Of a stretch of DNA of 15,044 nt, positions 6,894-13,615 are shown piece by piece. A program made the position numbers and the translations under genes. Source of the stretch: Kapaibacterium sp038202665 (GTDB lineage: Bacteria > Bacteroidota > Ignavibacteria > Kapaibacteriales > Kapaibacteriaceae). Each line of letters starts with the position of its first letter. Positions within the stretch are counted from its first letter, which is position 1. Below the pieces are notes generated by a model, which ran no database searches, was not told the DNA's origin, and saw nothing but the letters and a program-made list of their open reading frames with translations. The stretch covers positions 1 to 15,044 of the forward strand of contig JBBRES010000045.1 in the NCBI GenBank assembly GCA_038202665.1, written 5' to 3'.

Positions 6894-8605
6894 ATCCGTC
6901 GAATCATCTTGCGCAAACGGACGAATTCATCCGAATAGCCACTCCAGGCAATTTCAGAAATGATGAGACCAGCAACGACATCATTCTCAAGTTCCTTTCG
7001 GAGTGGTGGAATGATTCGTGTTAGCGATATCGGTGGCACTTCGGTAAGCAACAGTCCTACCCACGGAAAATCATTCATCGCATTATCTAGCGCTTCTTGA
7101 ATAACGGCCTGCGATCTCTTTCGAACCATAACAAGGAGGAGCCATAGCCACGGTAAGGTTTGGTATTCAGCATCATCGGTGTGCATTACGGCTATCATGG
7201 TCTCTGCCTTATCGAGATGATCGCGCATCCCACGTCGCAGATATAATGCAAGAAGCAATTCTTTTGTGCCGTGATAATCTTGCCGCTCCAATCGCTGGAT
7301 GTGTTCCGCGACGGCAATCGCCTCTTCAGTACGGCCAAGTCGTGCAAGTGCACTTGTACGAATTGCTAGTAGGCGCAAGTACGGTCGAGCACCATGTATC
7401 CCCCACGCATTTCCATTGGCCATGTCGAAAAACTCTGCCGTCGCATACAGCCCTGCAACGGCAAGGCCTGCGTCTGCATACTTGAGTTTGTCCTCTGCTG
7501 TTGCGGATGCGTCCGCCAAACCCAACCATGGCCACATGACGATGGGATATGTACGCGAGAGTTCAGTCAAGCGCCTGCGCGCTTCTGGCAGTTCCAGCAT
7601 CGAATACTCTTCAACAAGATCTTCCGCACGCTCACTATCGTTTAATGTGTTCGAGTCCAATTCCGGAATTGGTTCATGCTTGTACTTTTCCATGAACGCC
7701 TCCACCTCTTCCACAGTGCCGAACTGCTCGCGGTCCATGAGCCGATGAAAGTCCTTCATCACATTACCAATTGGCAAGGTGGAAGGGGGCTTCGTCGTCA
7801 GCTGAAGTATCTCATCTAAGTCCGAGATGTATTCTGACACCCGCTCCATGAAGAACGCGATATCATCATTGACAGGTACAGATTGAAACGCGGTGTTAAG
7901 TGAGTGAAGTCGCGCTGAAGGACCGTTGATGCTACTCTCTTGTATAATGTCACATAACAAGGCAATACCATCCACCACATCACCGTAAGCACCATCTCCC
8001 ACATAAAACTCGCGAATGTTCGCATAAAGTTTGCCAGGTACGATAGTACTATTTCGACGCACATCGAAAATTGCCGCCGTTCTCATCGCTTCATTCAGGA
8101 CTCCCTGAGCGGTACGTATAGACAACATCCCCGTGTGTAGTACCGTTGGCATGAAATGAACATCCAGCTCATTTAGAATCAACATTTCAAATAGCATGTC
8201 AACTCCACCAAGGCCAATAATAATATCAGCGCGTTCATCGGCTTCCAATCCCTCTTCGGTCATCGGAATGCTCTCGTGCAACTGACGAATTGCAAGCGCG
8301 CACGCTAACGCCATGCTTGTACTGCTTGAATAGCTACCCAAACGATACAAAATCTTGCTATTGTACGGATAGGAACTCAAGGCAGCGCCAGTAGAAACTC
8401 GCTTCAGCGTCTCAGTTGGAGCAGTTTCAATTGCATTCATAAGACTCGTCAGTTCGGCGTTCTCCTCTGTTGCGGCTTGTAGCGTGATGCCACTCCGTGA
8501 ATACCCTGCTGCATCGAGTGCATCCAGGTAAAACGTATACGCCGTCGACCAATTCTTTGGGTCGAAGTTCTCCAAAGCGTCGATAAGGATGTTCTTCTTT
8601 TGCAT
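6890..8605 (-). CDS. TPR-repeat protein, ST7-like C-terminal half, function unknown
   Basis: This is a 571-residue, probably cytoplasmic protein with no signal peptide or membrane segment. The C-terminal half (residues ~355-570) is a helical-repeat array. Around residues 395-455 it contains NAWGIHGARPYLR, then LARLGRTEEAIAVAEHIQRL and YHGTKELLLALYLRRG. This order (WG...RPYLR, a TPR with EAI, then a D..G helix) resembles bacterial proteins related to the ST7 TPR family. The N-terminal ~300 residues are mostly helical, rich in acidic and leucine residues, and match nothing I recognise. I chose the ATG at 8605 because the frame upstream runs only through the heptamer array, which happens to be stop-free on this strand and would add repetitive residues. 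No Shine-Dalgarno site is visible. The function is unknown; a scaffold role is the most TPR arrays allow one to guess. Confidence 0.75.
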   Translation of the reverse strand: MQKKNILIDALENFDPKNWSTAYTFYLDALDAAGYSRSGITLQAATEENAELTSLMNAIETAPTETLKRVSTGAALSSYPYNSKILYRLGSYSSSTSMALACALAIRQLHESIPMTEEGLEADERADIIIGLGGVDMLFEMLILNELDVHFMPTVLHTGMLSIRTAQGVLNEAMRTAAIFDVRRNSTIVPGKLYANIREFYVGDGAYGDVVDGIALLCDIIQESSINGPSARLHSLNTAFQSVPVNDDIAFFMERVSEYISDLDEILQLTTKPPSTLPIGNVMKDFHRLMDREQFGTVEEVEAFMEKYKHEPIPELDSNTLNDSERAEDLVEEYSMLELPEARRRLTELSRTYPIVMWPWLGLADASATAEDKLKYADAGLAVAGLYATAEFFDMANGNAWGIHGARPYLRLLAIRTSALARLGRTEEAIAVAEHIQRLERQDYHGTKELLLALYLRRGMRDHLDKAETMIAVMHTDDAEYQTLPWLWLLLVMVRKRSQAVIQEALDNAMNDFPWVGLLLTEVPPISLTRIIPPLRKELENDVVAGLIISEIAWSGYSDEFVRLRKMIRRM

Positions 8606-8632
8606 GGAGCAAAATACGGGACGGCTGGGAAA

Positions 8633-8783
8633 GTGAGAAGTGACGAGTGACAAGAAAGTGAGAAGTGACAAGTGAGAAGTGAGAAGTCAAGTGAGAAGTG
8701 ACGAGTGACAAGAAAGTGAGAAGTGACGAGTGACAAGTGAGAAGTCAAGTGAGAAGTGACGAGTGACAAGTGAAATGTGACAG
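8633..8783 (+). repeat. Heptamer tandem array, GTGA(G/C)(A/G)A units
   Basis: About 18 heptamers run head to tail: GTGAGAA, GTGACGA, GTGACAA and two degenerate final units (GTGAAAT, GTGACAG). They are interrupted by 5-bp GTCAA units at 8686-8690 and 8744-8748 and 4-bp GAAA spacers at 8654-8657 and 8712-8715. The order is partly periodic at a higher level: GTGAGAA-GTGACGA-GTGACAA recurs at 8633, 8691, 8716 and 8749. The array ends directly in the hairpin at 8778. It begins 28 bp upstream of the TPR gene start and so lies in that gene's leader or promoter region. Unit length and variation resemble the short tandemly repeated (STRR) heptamers known from cyanobacteria; that is an analogy, not homology. 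Confidence 0.95.
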
Positions 8784-8824
8784 TCTTCCCGGCAGCCTCC
8801 CGGCCGCTGCCGGGAAGACTGTCA
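8778..8824. repeat. GC-rich hairpin made of 11-bp units, 19-bp perfect stem
   Basis: The left arm 8778-8796 and right arm 8806-8824 are perfect reverse complements (19 bp) around a 9-nt loop. Inside are 11-bp units: CTTCCCGGCAG at 8785-8795, a variant CCTCCCGGCCG at 8796-8806 and an inverted CTGCCGGGAAG at 8807-8817. The left arm extends into the last heptamer, so the two repeat families are fused. It lies between the divergent TPR and Omp85-like genes. No U-tract follows either arm, so a simple intrinsic terminator is unlikely. Confidence 0.9.
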
Positions 8825-8870
8825 TATTGTGGAACCTGATGCGCGATTTTGATGTTGCGTTGCTGAGTTT

Positions 8871-8914
8871 CTGCCGGGAAGCTTCCCGGCAGCCTCCCGG
8901 CAGCTGCCGGGAAG
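8871..8914. repeat. Second 11-bp-unit cluster with a 22-bp perfect palindrome
   Basis: There are four contiguous 11-bp units: inverted CTGCCGGGAAG (8871-8881), CTTCCCGGCAG (8882-8892), CCTCCCGGCAG (8893-8903) and inverted CTGCCGGGAAG (8904-8914). Units one and two form an uninterrupted 22-bp palindrome; unit two can alternatively pair with unit four, so two exclusive folds exist. The rest of the 8606-9010 interval (8606-8632, 8825-8870, 8915-9010) shows no gene. It should hold the promoters of the two divergent genes, but I could not identify convincing hexamers. Confidence 0.88.
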
Positions 8915-9010
8915 GAATGCTGGCCACATACCGATTCTATGGATCGATAATTTGCAGGTCTTCACCTTGCCGCCCTCACATGACCTTCTACACTTTTACA
9001 TTGAATCGAT

Positions 9011-10453
9011 TTGAACAAGAAAAACACATTCCCACGGCGACGTCTTCTTCTGTCGCTTGCACTTTTCGTAGTAGGTGCTGTAGCATCGTTCAGCCAAGAA
9101 GTTGATTCAGTATCATCGAATGTTGATACACTGTCGTTCATTCGATCGCGGAAAATGTCCGACGCCGATGTAGCCCAGAAGCGAGAGGGGACGTTCCTTA
9201 CGGGTCTGCCCGACTTTTCTTCCGACCCCGTCACTGGATTCGGTTTTGGCGTTCGCACAAACCTGTATTGGAACGGCCAACGCACGCATCCGTTGTTTCC
9301 GTACACGGCCTACCTTACGAAGCTGAAAGCCAATGCCGCGTATTACACATCAAATGCGCGCGAATTGATATTGTCGTTGGACGTTCCATACTTCCAGGGG
9401 ACGCGATGGCGGTTCAAAGTTGACTTCAAAGCCCAACAGAATCCGGCAAATCTATACTTCGGTTCTACACAGAACACATTGGGTGCACTTCGACTTCCCT
9501 CTGCGCCTGCCGATGGAGCAACGTATAGCACGTTTGCTGCATACGATGAAGCGCGCAAAACGCTTCGACCCGGCGGTGCTTCAGAAGAAACCATCGTAAC
9601 CGATGCGCTCTCCAATCGGTTTAAGGAAACGGAGTACATGCTCAACCTGAAAGCCGACTATGCTATTGGGAATGGACTTTGGCGAGTGCTCGGTGGATAT
9701 GAGATTCAACACTTGTCGTATTCTACGTTTACAGGAGTTGACGCAGAAGCGCTCAATCCAAGCTCTGGTGCCGAAACAACGGCGCCTAACGGACTTGCAC
9801 TTTTAGATCGAGATGCAAGGCAAGGGAAGGTTCAAGGGTTTGAAGGTGGTTGGATCTCGCTTGTTCAAGCAGCATTGATTTTTGATAGTCGCGACTTTGA
9901 ACCAGATCCTACGTCAGGTGCATACTTCGAGATAGCGAATGAATACTCTAGTACTGCCATTGGATCTCAATACGATTTCAATAAGCTTTTCATGCAAGGA
10001 AAGTTGTTTGTGAAGTTGCCGGTTGGGCCGCGCACCGTGTTTGCAGGTCGCGTAGGAGTAGGCAACATGTTTGGCGACGCCGCACCGTTTTTCGAATTTC
10101 AAGATCAGTGGAGTCCAGACGGAAGTATCAACGCACTGGGCGGTAGACAAAGTTTACGTGGATTTCGAGCCAACCGGTTTCTTGCACGTTCCTTGTGGTT
10201 CGCAAACATCGAGCTCCGTACACGGCTGGTTGATGTTGACGTTCTATCTCAGCACTTCGGCATCGGACTAGCACCATTCGTTGATGCAGGTACGGTGAGG
10301 GATCGTTGGCAAGATCTCGACTTTGACGATGTCAAAATCTCGTACGGATGCGGTCTGCGTATAGCGTGGAATCAAAGCACTATCATGTATCTGGACTACG
10401 GTAGGTCGACAGAAGACGGCCTTCTCTACTTTGGTTTTGGGCAGGCGTTTTAG
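9011..10453 (+). CDS. Omp85/BamA-TamA-like outer-membrane barrel without POTRA domains
   Basis: This 480-residue outer-membrane protein starts at a TTG at 9011, the only start that gives the signal peptide MNKKNTFPRRRLLLSLALFVVGAVASFSQ; no ATG is available in frame. The mature part consists mainly of alternating amphipathic strands and ends in GFGQAF, a C-terminal aromatic barrel signal. LGGRQSLRGFRANRF contains the conserved RGF (Arg383-Phe385) of the loop-6 motif of Omp85 proteins. Only about 60 residues separate the signal from the first strands, so there is no room for POTRA domains. Canonical BamA is much longer, so this is probably not the essential insertase but a member of the short surface-antigen (D15-like) group seen in Bacteroidota. 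The flavin reductase-like gene begins 31 nt downstream. Confidence 0.8.
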   Translation: MNKKNTFPRRRLLLSLALFVVGAVASFSQEVDSVSSNVDTLSFIRSRKMSDADVAQKREGTFLTGLPDFSSDPVTGFGFGVRTNLYWNGQRTHPLFPYTAYLTKLKANAAYYTSNARELILSLDVPYFQGTRWRFKVDFKAQQNPANLYFGSTQNTLGALRLPSAPADGATYSTFAAYDEARKTLRPGGASEETIVTDALSNRFKETEYMLNLKADYAIGNGLWRVLGGYEIQHLSYSTFTGVDAEALNPSSGAETTAPNGLALLDRDARQGKVQGFEGGWISLVQAALIFDSRDFEPDPTSGAYFEIANEYSSTAIGSQYDFNKLFMQGKLFVKLPVGPRTVFAGRVGVGNMFGDAAPFFEFQDQWSPDGSINALGGRQSLRGFRANRFLARSLWFANIELRTRLVDVDVLSQHFGIGLAPFVDAGTVRDRWQDLDFDDVKISYGCGLRIAWNQSTIMYLDYGRSTEDGLLYFGFGQAF

Positions 10454-10470
10454 GATTGATTACGATGTAA

Positions 10471-10477
10471 AGAGAGG
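10471..10477 (+). promoter_or_regulatory. Shine-Dalgarno site deciding the flavin reductase start
   Basis: AGAGAGG lies 7 nt before the ATG at 10485. It supports that start over the GTG at 10431, which would overlap the Omp85-like gene by 23 nt. Confidence 0.6.
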
Positions 10478-10484
10478 TAGCAGT

Positions 10485-11093
10485 ATGATTATTACCAGAG
10501 CCGCAATCGAGCAGCTCGAGCCGCTCTACAGAACGGCTTTTGTGAATTCCTTAGCCGGGTTTCGACAAGCAGTGTTGGTTGGCTCGCATGGCGCGGATGG
10601 GAGTACGAACTTGGCGATTTTCAATTCGCTGATTCATCTTGGAGCCAACCCGCCGTTGTTCGGACTCATTACCAGACCCGACAGTGTTCCGAGACATACC
10701 TTGCAAAACATTCGTGAGTCAAAAGACTACACATTGAATTTTGTGAGGTCTGCAGATGTTGAGAAAGCACATCAAACGTCAGCCCGGTATGAACGGGAGG
10801 TATCTGAGTTTGAAGCCGTTGGATTCAACATGATGACGCTACCCGGTTGCAGCGCACCCTTTGTTGCAGACGCTGTTGTGAGGATTGGAATGACGCTTGA
10901 AGATGTGATTGACATTCCTCAAAGTGGCACAATGCTGATTGTGGGTAGTGTTACGGTGGTTGATGTAGACGCGGCTCTTGTTGGTCAAGATGGCTATGTG
11001 GCATTGTCAGATGTCGACGTGTTGATAAGCCAAGGTCTTGACGCATACTTTGTCTCAACCTCTGTTGGAAGATTTCCCTATGCAAAACCATAG
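10485..11093 (+). CDS. Flavin reductase-like, FMN-binding split-barrel protein
   Basis: This 202-residue cytoplasmic protein matches the flavin reductase-like split-barrel family. FVNSLAGFRQAVLVGSHG opens the barrel. NLAIFNSLIHLGANPPLFGLITRP is the strand-loop region that in this family binds FMN. HTLQNIRESKDYTLNF is the typical helix-strand that follows, and GCSAPFVADAVVRIGMTLEDVIDI matches the later barrel strands. Family members bind FMN and use NAD(P)H or partner proteins to reduce flavins or other substrates; the substrate here is unknown. The stop lies 14 nt inside the next gene, so the two are likely co-translated and may act together on one substrate, which is inference. Confidence 0.8.
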   Translation: MIITRAAIEQLEPLYRTAFVNSLAGFRQAVLVGSHGADGSTNLAIFNSLIHLGANPPLFGLITRPDSVPRHTLQNIRESKDYTLNFVRSADVEKAHQTSARYEREVSEFEAVGFNMMTLPGCSAPFVADAVVRIGMTLEDVIDIPQSGTMLIVGSVTVVDVDAALVGQDGYVALSDVDVLISQGLDAYFVSTSVGRFPYAKP

Positions 11094-11799
11094 TCCTAGC
11101 AACGAAACCTATTTGATCATCGGTGCATCGTCCGGCATTGGCAAGGCACTCGCACTGCACATGGCTGAGTTGGGTCACCACGTGATTGGCACCTACAACA
11201 CGCATGAGATCCAATCCGATACTCCAAACATTGAGTATCATCATCTGAACGTGTTGGATGAAACACGAACGCTGGACTTCGTGCCGGAGGTTCTCACGGG
11301 ACTTGTCTACTGTCCGGGCACTATTTCCCTTCGACCCTTCCAACGCATCTCACCTTCCGATTTCCTTCAAGACTATACTCTGCAAGTTGTGGGAGCGGTG
11401 CGCATTATTCAATCTGTGGCGAAGCGGCTGTTGGCCAGCGAGCACGCATCGATTACGCTTTTCTCTACTCTTGCGGTGCAAACCGGGATGCCGTTTCACA
11501 CGCAAGTGGCTGCGTCGAAAGGGGCCATCGAAGGACTCACACGCGCACTCGCGGCCGAGTATGCACCAAAGATCCGTGTGAATTGTATCGCGCCATCACT
11601 TACGGACACGCCACCAGCGAGTGCGTTGTTGAACTCTGAGCAGAAGCGGGAAACGAGTGCGCAACGGCATCCACTAAAGCGCATTGGGACGGTGGACGAT
11701 ATCGTAAATGCTGCGGAGTATCTCGCGTCAAGCAAGGCAAGCTGGATTACGGGTCAGGTGCTTCATGTTGATGGGGGTATGTCGACGCTGCGCGTGTAG
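11080..11799 (+). CDS. Short-chain dehydrogenase/reductase (SDR) lacking the catalytic tyrosine
   Basis: This 239-residue Rossmann-fold protein has the NAD(P)-binding motif GASSGIG (15-21), LVYCPG in the place of the NNAG motif, and the C-terminal RVNCIAPSLTDTP and GQVLHVDGGMS segments of classical SDRs. The active-site region reads FSTLAVQTGMPFHTQVAASKG. Lys147 is present, but the tyrosine expected four residues before it is Val143, and the serine position holds Ser129/Thr130. The usual Ser-Tyr-Lys catalysis is therefore not possible as such. From memory, unchecked, similar VAASK sequences exist in related SDRs, so this may be a conserved non-canonical subfamily rather than a mutation. The ATG at 11080 is preferred over 11038 because the protein begins close to the nucleotide motif; it overlaps the upstream gene by 14 nt. 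Confidence 0.88.
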   Translation: MQNHSPSNETYLIIGASSGIGKALALHMAELGHHVIGTYNTHEIQSDTPNIEYHHLNVLDETRTLDFVPEVLTGLVYCPGTISLRPFQRISPSDFLQDYTLQVVGAVRIIQSVAKRLLASEHASITLFSTLAVQTGMPFHTQVAASKGAIEGLTRALAAEYAPKIRVNCIAPSLTDTPPASALLNSEQKRETSAQRHPLKRIGTVDDIVNAAEYLASSKASWITGQVLHVDGGMSTLRV

Positions 11800-11987
11800 C
11801 CTCGGTGTTGCACCAGCATCCTTGTGGGTACGCTACTTCGGGCTTCGTGTCTCGCAAAGTGGCTCACTTTTGTGCAACTGGCCAGAAGCTTTCCATCCCA
11901 CCCTTTGCCTTCAACTCTATCGTGCCGCGTGGCAACCTTGACGGTGTCGCCCCACCCGTCGCATAACAGTCGTTCGATATCAAGGAC
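11763..11987 (-). other. Intergenic stretch with a 75-codon stop-free minus-strand frame
   Basis: The interval 11800-11997 has no supported gene. One minus-strand frame is open from 11987 down to a TGA at 11763-11765 inside the SDR gene and translates to a Trp/Gly/Lys-rich peptide (for example DRVEGKGWDGKLLASC), but it has no good early start codon. It could be a decayed gene end or a repeated noncoding element. By chance such a frame is uncommon but not rare. Confidence 0.2.
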
Positions 11988-11997
11988 TTACGCATTC

Positions 11998-12074
11998 CTT
12001 CCCGGCAGCCTCCCGGCAGCCTCCCGGCAGCCTCCCGGCAGCCTCCCGGCAGCCTCCCGGCAGCTTCCCGGCAG
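11998..12074 (+). repeat. Seven tandem 11-bp GC-rich units
   Basis: CTTCCCGGCAG at 11998-12008, five identical CCTCCCGGCAG units at 12009-12063 and a final CTTCCCGGCAG at 12064-12074 follow without any spacer. Unlike the other clusters there is no inverted unit and no heptamer array. It lies in the convergent gap between the SDR gene and the lipoprotein gene and ends 7 bp short of the latter's stop codon. The exact identity of five units suggests recent expansion. Confidence 0.97.
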
Positions 12075-12081
12075 AAAATGG

Positions 12082-12834
12082 TTACGGAATTGCGACCGGT
12101 ACCCAGGAATTGAGCGGACCCAACCCGCTGACCGAAAATAGCTCTTCAGCTTGTGTAGCGTGATTGTACACGAAGTTGGAATAGGGTACCCCGATGGCGC
12201 ATGTCGCAAACAGCGGCAACCGGTGTAGAAGGTCAGACAAGTAGCTGTTGATTGAACGCGAAATCCTGCGGCCGTCACACTCCGCACGGGAGACAAGAAC
12301 GTAAGTGTTAAATGTGTCCGACCACTTTTTGACGGTTGCATCGACGGACTCTAACGTGTCGTAAAAGCATACGGTGATGTACGGCGCAGAGTTGGGCACG
12401 TTTGCGCGGACTCTACACCATATTGAGTCTGTTGTAACAGAATCAACGTCGATGTCGAAAGCCAGTACGGTGTCCACAACCGTTGTCGCTAGAGCGACGT
12501 CCCGCACTTGTGTGCTTCTGCCTGCACTCCATTCCCATAGTATGGAAGTTGCCGTATCGTGTCCGCTGCACGCATACCAAAGTGTTATTGGTACAGAAAG
12601 CGTCGTGAGTGATGCAGTCCAATCGCCGTTGCTTTGTGACGTTGCAGTGAATAGTTCTGGGAACGTTGTAATGGTTGCAAGGGGGAGAGGGCGAGGACCA
12701 TCATACTGACCGCTCACTGTGAGCGCGCGACCATGCAGCGTACCGTCTCTTTCCCACACAACTATGGCGGAGTTCTGACAACTCCATAAGAGCATCGACC
12801 CAACAATTGCAAGAAGCACCACACTAGAACGCAT
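12082..12834 (-). CDS. Hypothetical lipoprotein
   Basis: This 250-residue protein has a lipoprotein signal peptide (residues 1-19, ending LLWSC with Cys19), so it is probably lipid-anchored in the envelope. The rest has no recognised domain. Residues ~25-120 look like beta-rich, Thr/Ser-rich strands (VSGQYDGPRPLPLATITTFPE and NGDWTASLTTLSVPITLWY resemble a carboxypeptidase-regulatory or transthyretin-like repeat), and the C-terminus contains SRSINSYLSDLLHR. The ATG at 12834 is chosen over a TTG at 12846 because GGAG lies 6 nt before it. It overlaps the end of the upstream barrel-like gene by 11 nt, so the two form one transcription unit and may act together at the cell surface. The function is unknown. 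Confidence 0.65.
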   Translation of the reverse strand: MRSSVVLLAIVGSMLLWSCQNSAIVVWERDGTLHGRALTVSGQYDGPRPLPLATITTFPELFTATSQSNGDWTASLTTLSVPITLWYACSGHDTATSILWEWSAGRSTQVRDVALATTVVDTVLAFDIDVDSVTTDSIWCRVRANVPNSAPYITVCFYDTLESVDATVKKWSDTFNTYVLVSRAECDGRRISRSINSYLSDLLHRLPLFATCAIGVPYSNFVYNHATQAEELFSVSGLGPLNSWVPVAIP

Positions 12835-13555
12835 ACGCCACTCCAATGATTGGTGAGAAGATGATGTGCGCTCTCCCGTCGTAGAGATTCACCTGACACA
12901 CAGTACTCAACTCTCCCACTACAGAGAGATTGTCTACAAGCGTACAGTGCGTTCCGATATTGAGAATTGCTGCCCAACCATTACGTTGATCGTTCATTCC
13001 ATCTGCATTCGTTGTAGCCGTTGTACTGTTATAATTCGTAGGACTCCAACCGTACGCAGGACCAACACCAACGTATGGCTGAAACAACTCAGATGCGGGC
13101 AACCAAGCCGCAAGGATAAGAGAAGCACCCTTGCCCTCTAACGTAAAGTCCTTGTTCGTGGTCAAACCAAACGTAGGCACAACACTCCACCGAACGCCAC
13201 TTGTATCGGAATCGAGTCTGATAATTGCTGAGGTAGAAATTCCTTGCGAAAGACCTTCATTATATGCCGCGTCTGCCGCCCAATACCTTCCCTGAATTGT
13301 TAGCCACGATGCTGGAGCAATTCGTAGGGTGCCACTCACTCCTGCAGAAATCGCTTGATCAGCTGCTTCTGGACGTGTTTGGGGGAAGAATCCACCCGTG
13401 AGCTGCACTTGCATTTGCCTGTTCGTAAGTGGGCGTGCCGGCAATGTCAACGACGGGTCGTACACGTTTGATGTGGAACACCCCGACAGAAGAACCAGCA
13501 GTAGGAAGTAGGGCAAACATGTTGTTTTTCGAAGTACCACTGTATCCCCGTACAT
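12824..13555 (-). CDS. Lipobox-bearing, beta-barrel-like outer-membrane protein
   Basis: This 243-residue protein starts at the ATG at 13555 (a GTG at 13540 is possible). Residues 1-26 end in LLVLLSGC, a lipobox with Cys26. The remainder alternates strand-like segments (SWLTIQGRYWAAD, GVRWSVVPTFGL, LFQPYVGVGPAYGW, NLSVVGELSTVCQVNLY) and ends in GVAYAF, a C-terminal aromatic residue typical of outer-membrane barrels. This is the style of small opacity-type barrel proteins, with the unusual addition of a lipid anchor. No named family is recognised. Translation of the next gene probably depends on it because the genes overlap. Upstream, 15 bp from the start codon, lies the GC-rich repeat hairpin, so the promoter must sit in or beyond that repeat. 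Confidence 0.65.
   Translation of the reverse strand: MYGDTVVLRKTTCLPYFLLLVLLSGCSTSNVYDPSLTLPARPLTNRQMQVQLTGGFFPQTRPEAADQAISAGVSGTLRIAPASWLTIQGRYWAADAAYNEGLSQGISTSAIIRLDSDTSGVRWSVVPTFGLTTNKDFTLEGKGASLILAAWLPASELFQPYVGVGPAYGWSPTNYNSTTATTNADGMNDQRNGWAAILNIGTHCTLVDNLSVVGELSTVCQVNLYDGRAHIIFSPIIGVAYAF
12841..12844 (-). promoter_or_regulatory. Shine-Dalgarno site deciding the lipoprotein start
   Basis: GGAG lies 6 nt upstream of the ATG at 12834, inside the end of the preceding gene. It decides against the TTG at 12846. Confidence 0.5.
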
Positions 13556-13570
13556 CTAATCAAACGATTC

Positions 13571-13614
13571 CTTCCCGGCAGCCTCCCGGCAGCCTCCCGG
13601 CAGCTGCCGGGAAG
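13571..13614. repeat. 11-bp-unit hairpin, second copy of the composite element
   Basis: Units are CTTCCCGGCAG (13571-13581), CCTCCCGGCAG (13582-13592 and 13593-13603) and inverted CTGCCGGGAAG (13604-13614). The first and last units pair as an 11-bp stem. The sequence following the inverted unit (ACTGTCACA, then TTCACTT after one variable base) is the same as at the first locus read on the other strand. It sits just upstream of the barrel-like gene start. Confidence 0.9.
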
Positions 13615-13615
13615 A

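Noticed and set aside
8427..8769. Open frames running through the heptamer array on the minus strand as a repetitive SHFSL/VTSHF-type protein
   Set aside because: They are by-products of a stop-free repeat strand; the array has mixed 7-, 5- and 4-bp units that do not keep a frame.
8633..8783. CRISPR array
   Set aside because: The units are 7 bp and contiguous, with no unique spacers of 25-40 bp and no cas genes nearby.
8778..8824. Rho-independent terminator for the flanking genes
   Set aside because: The stem is strong but no U-tract follows on either strand, and both neighbouring genes are transcribed away from it.
9011..10453. Essential BamA
   Set aside because: The protein has no POTRA domains and is far shorter than BamA; only the barrel and RGF motif are shared.
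11824..12141. Plus-strand 105-codon frame across the 11-bp units
   Set aside because: It begins in noncoding DNA, reads through repeat units whose length is not a multiple of three, and ends antisense to the lipoprotein gene.
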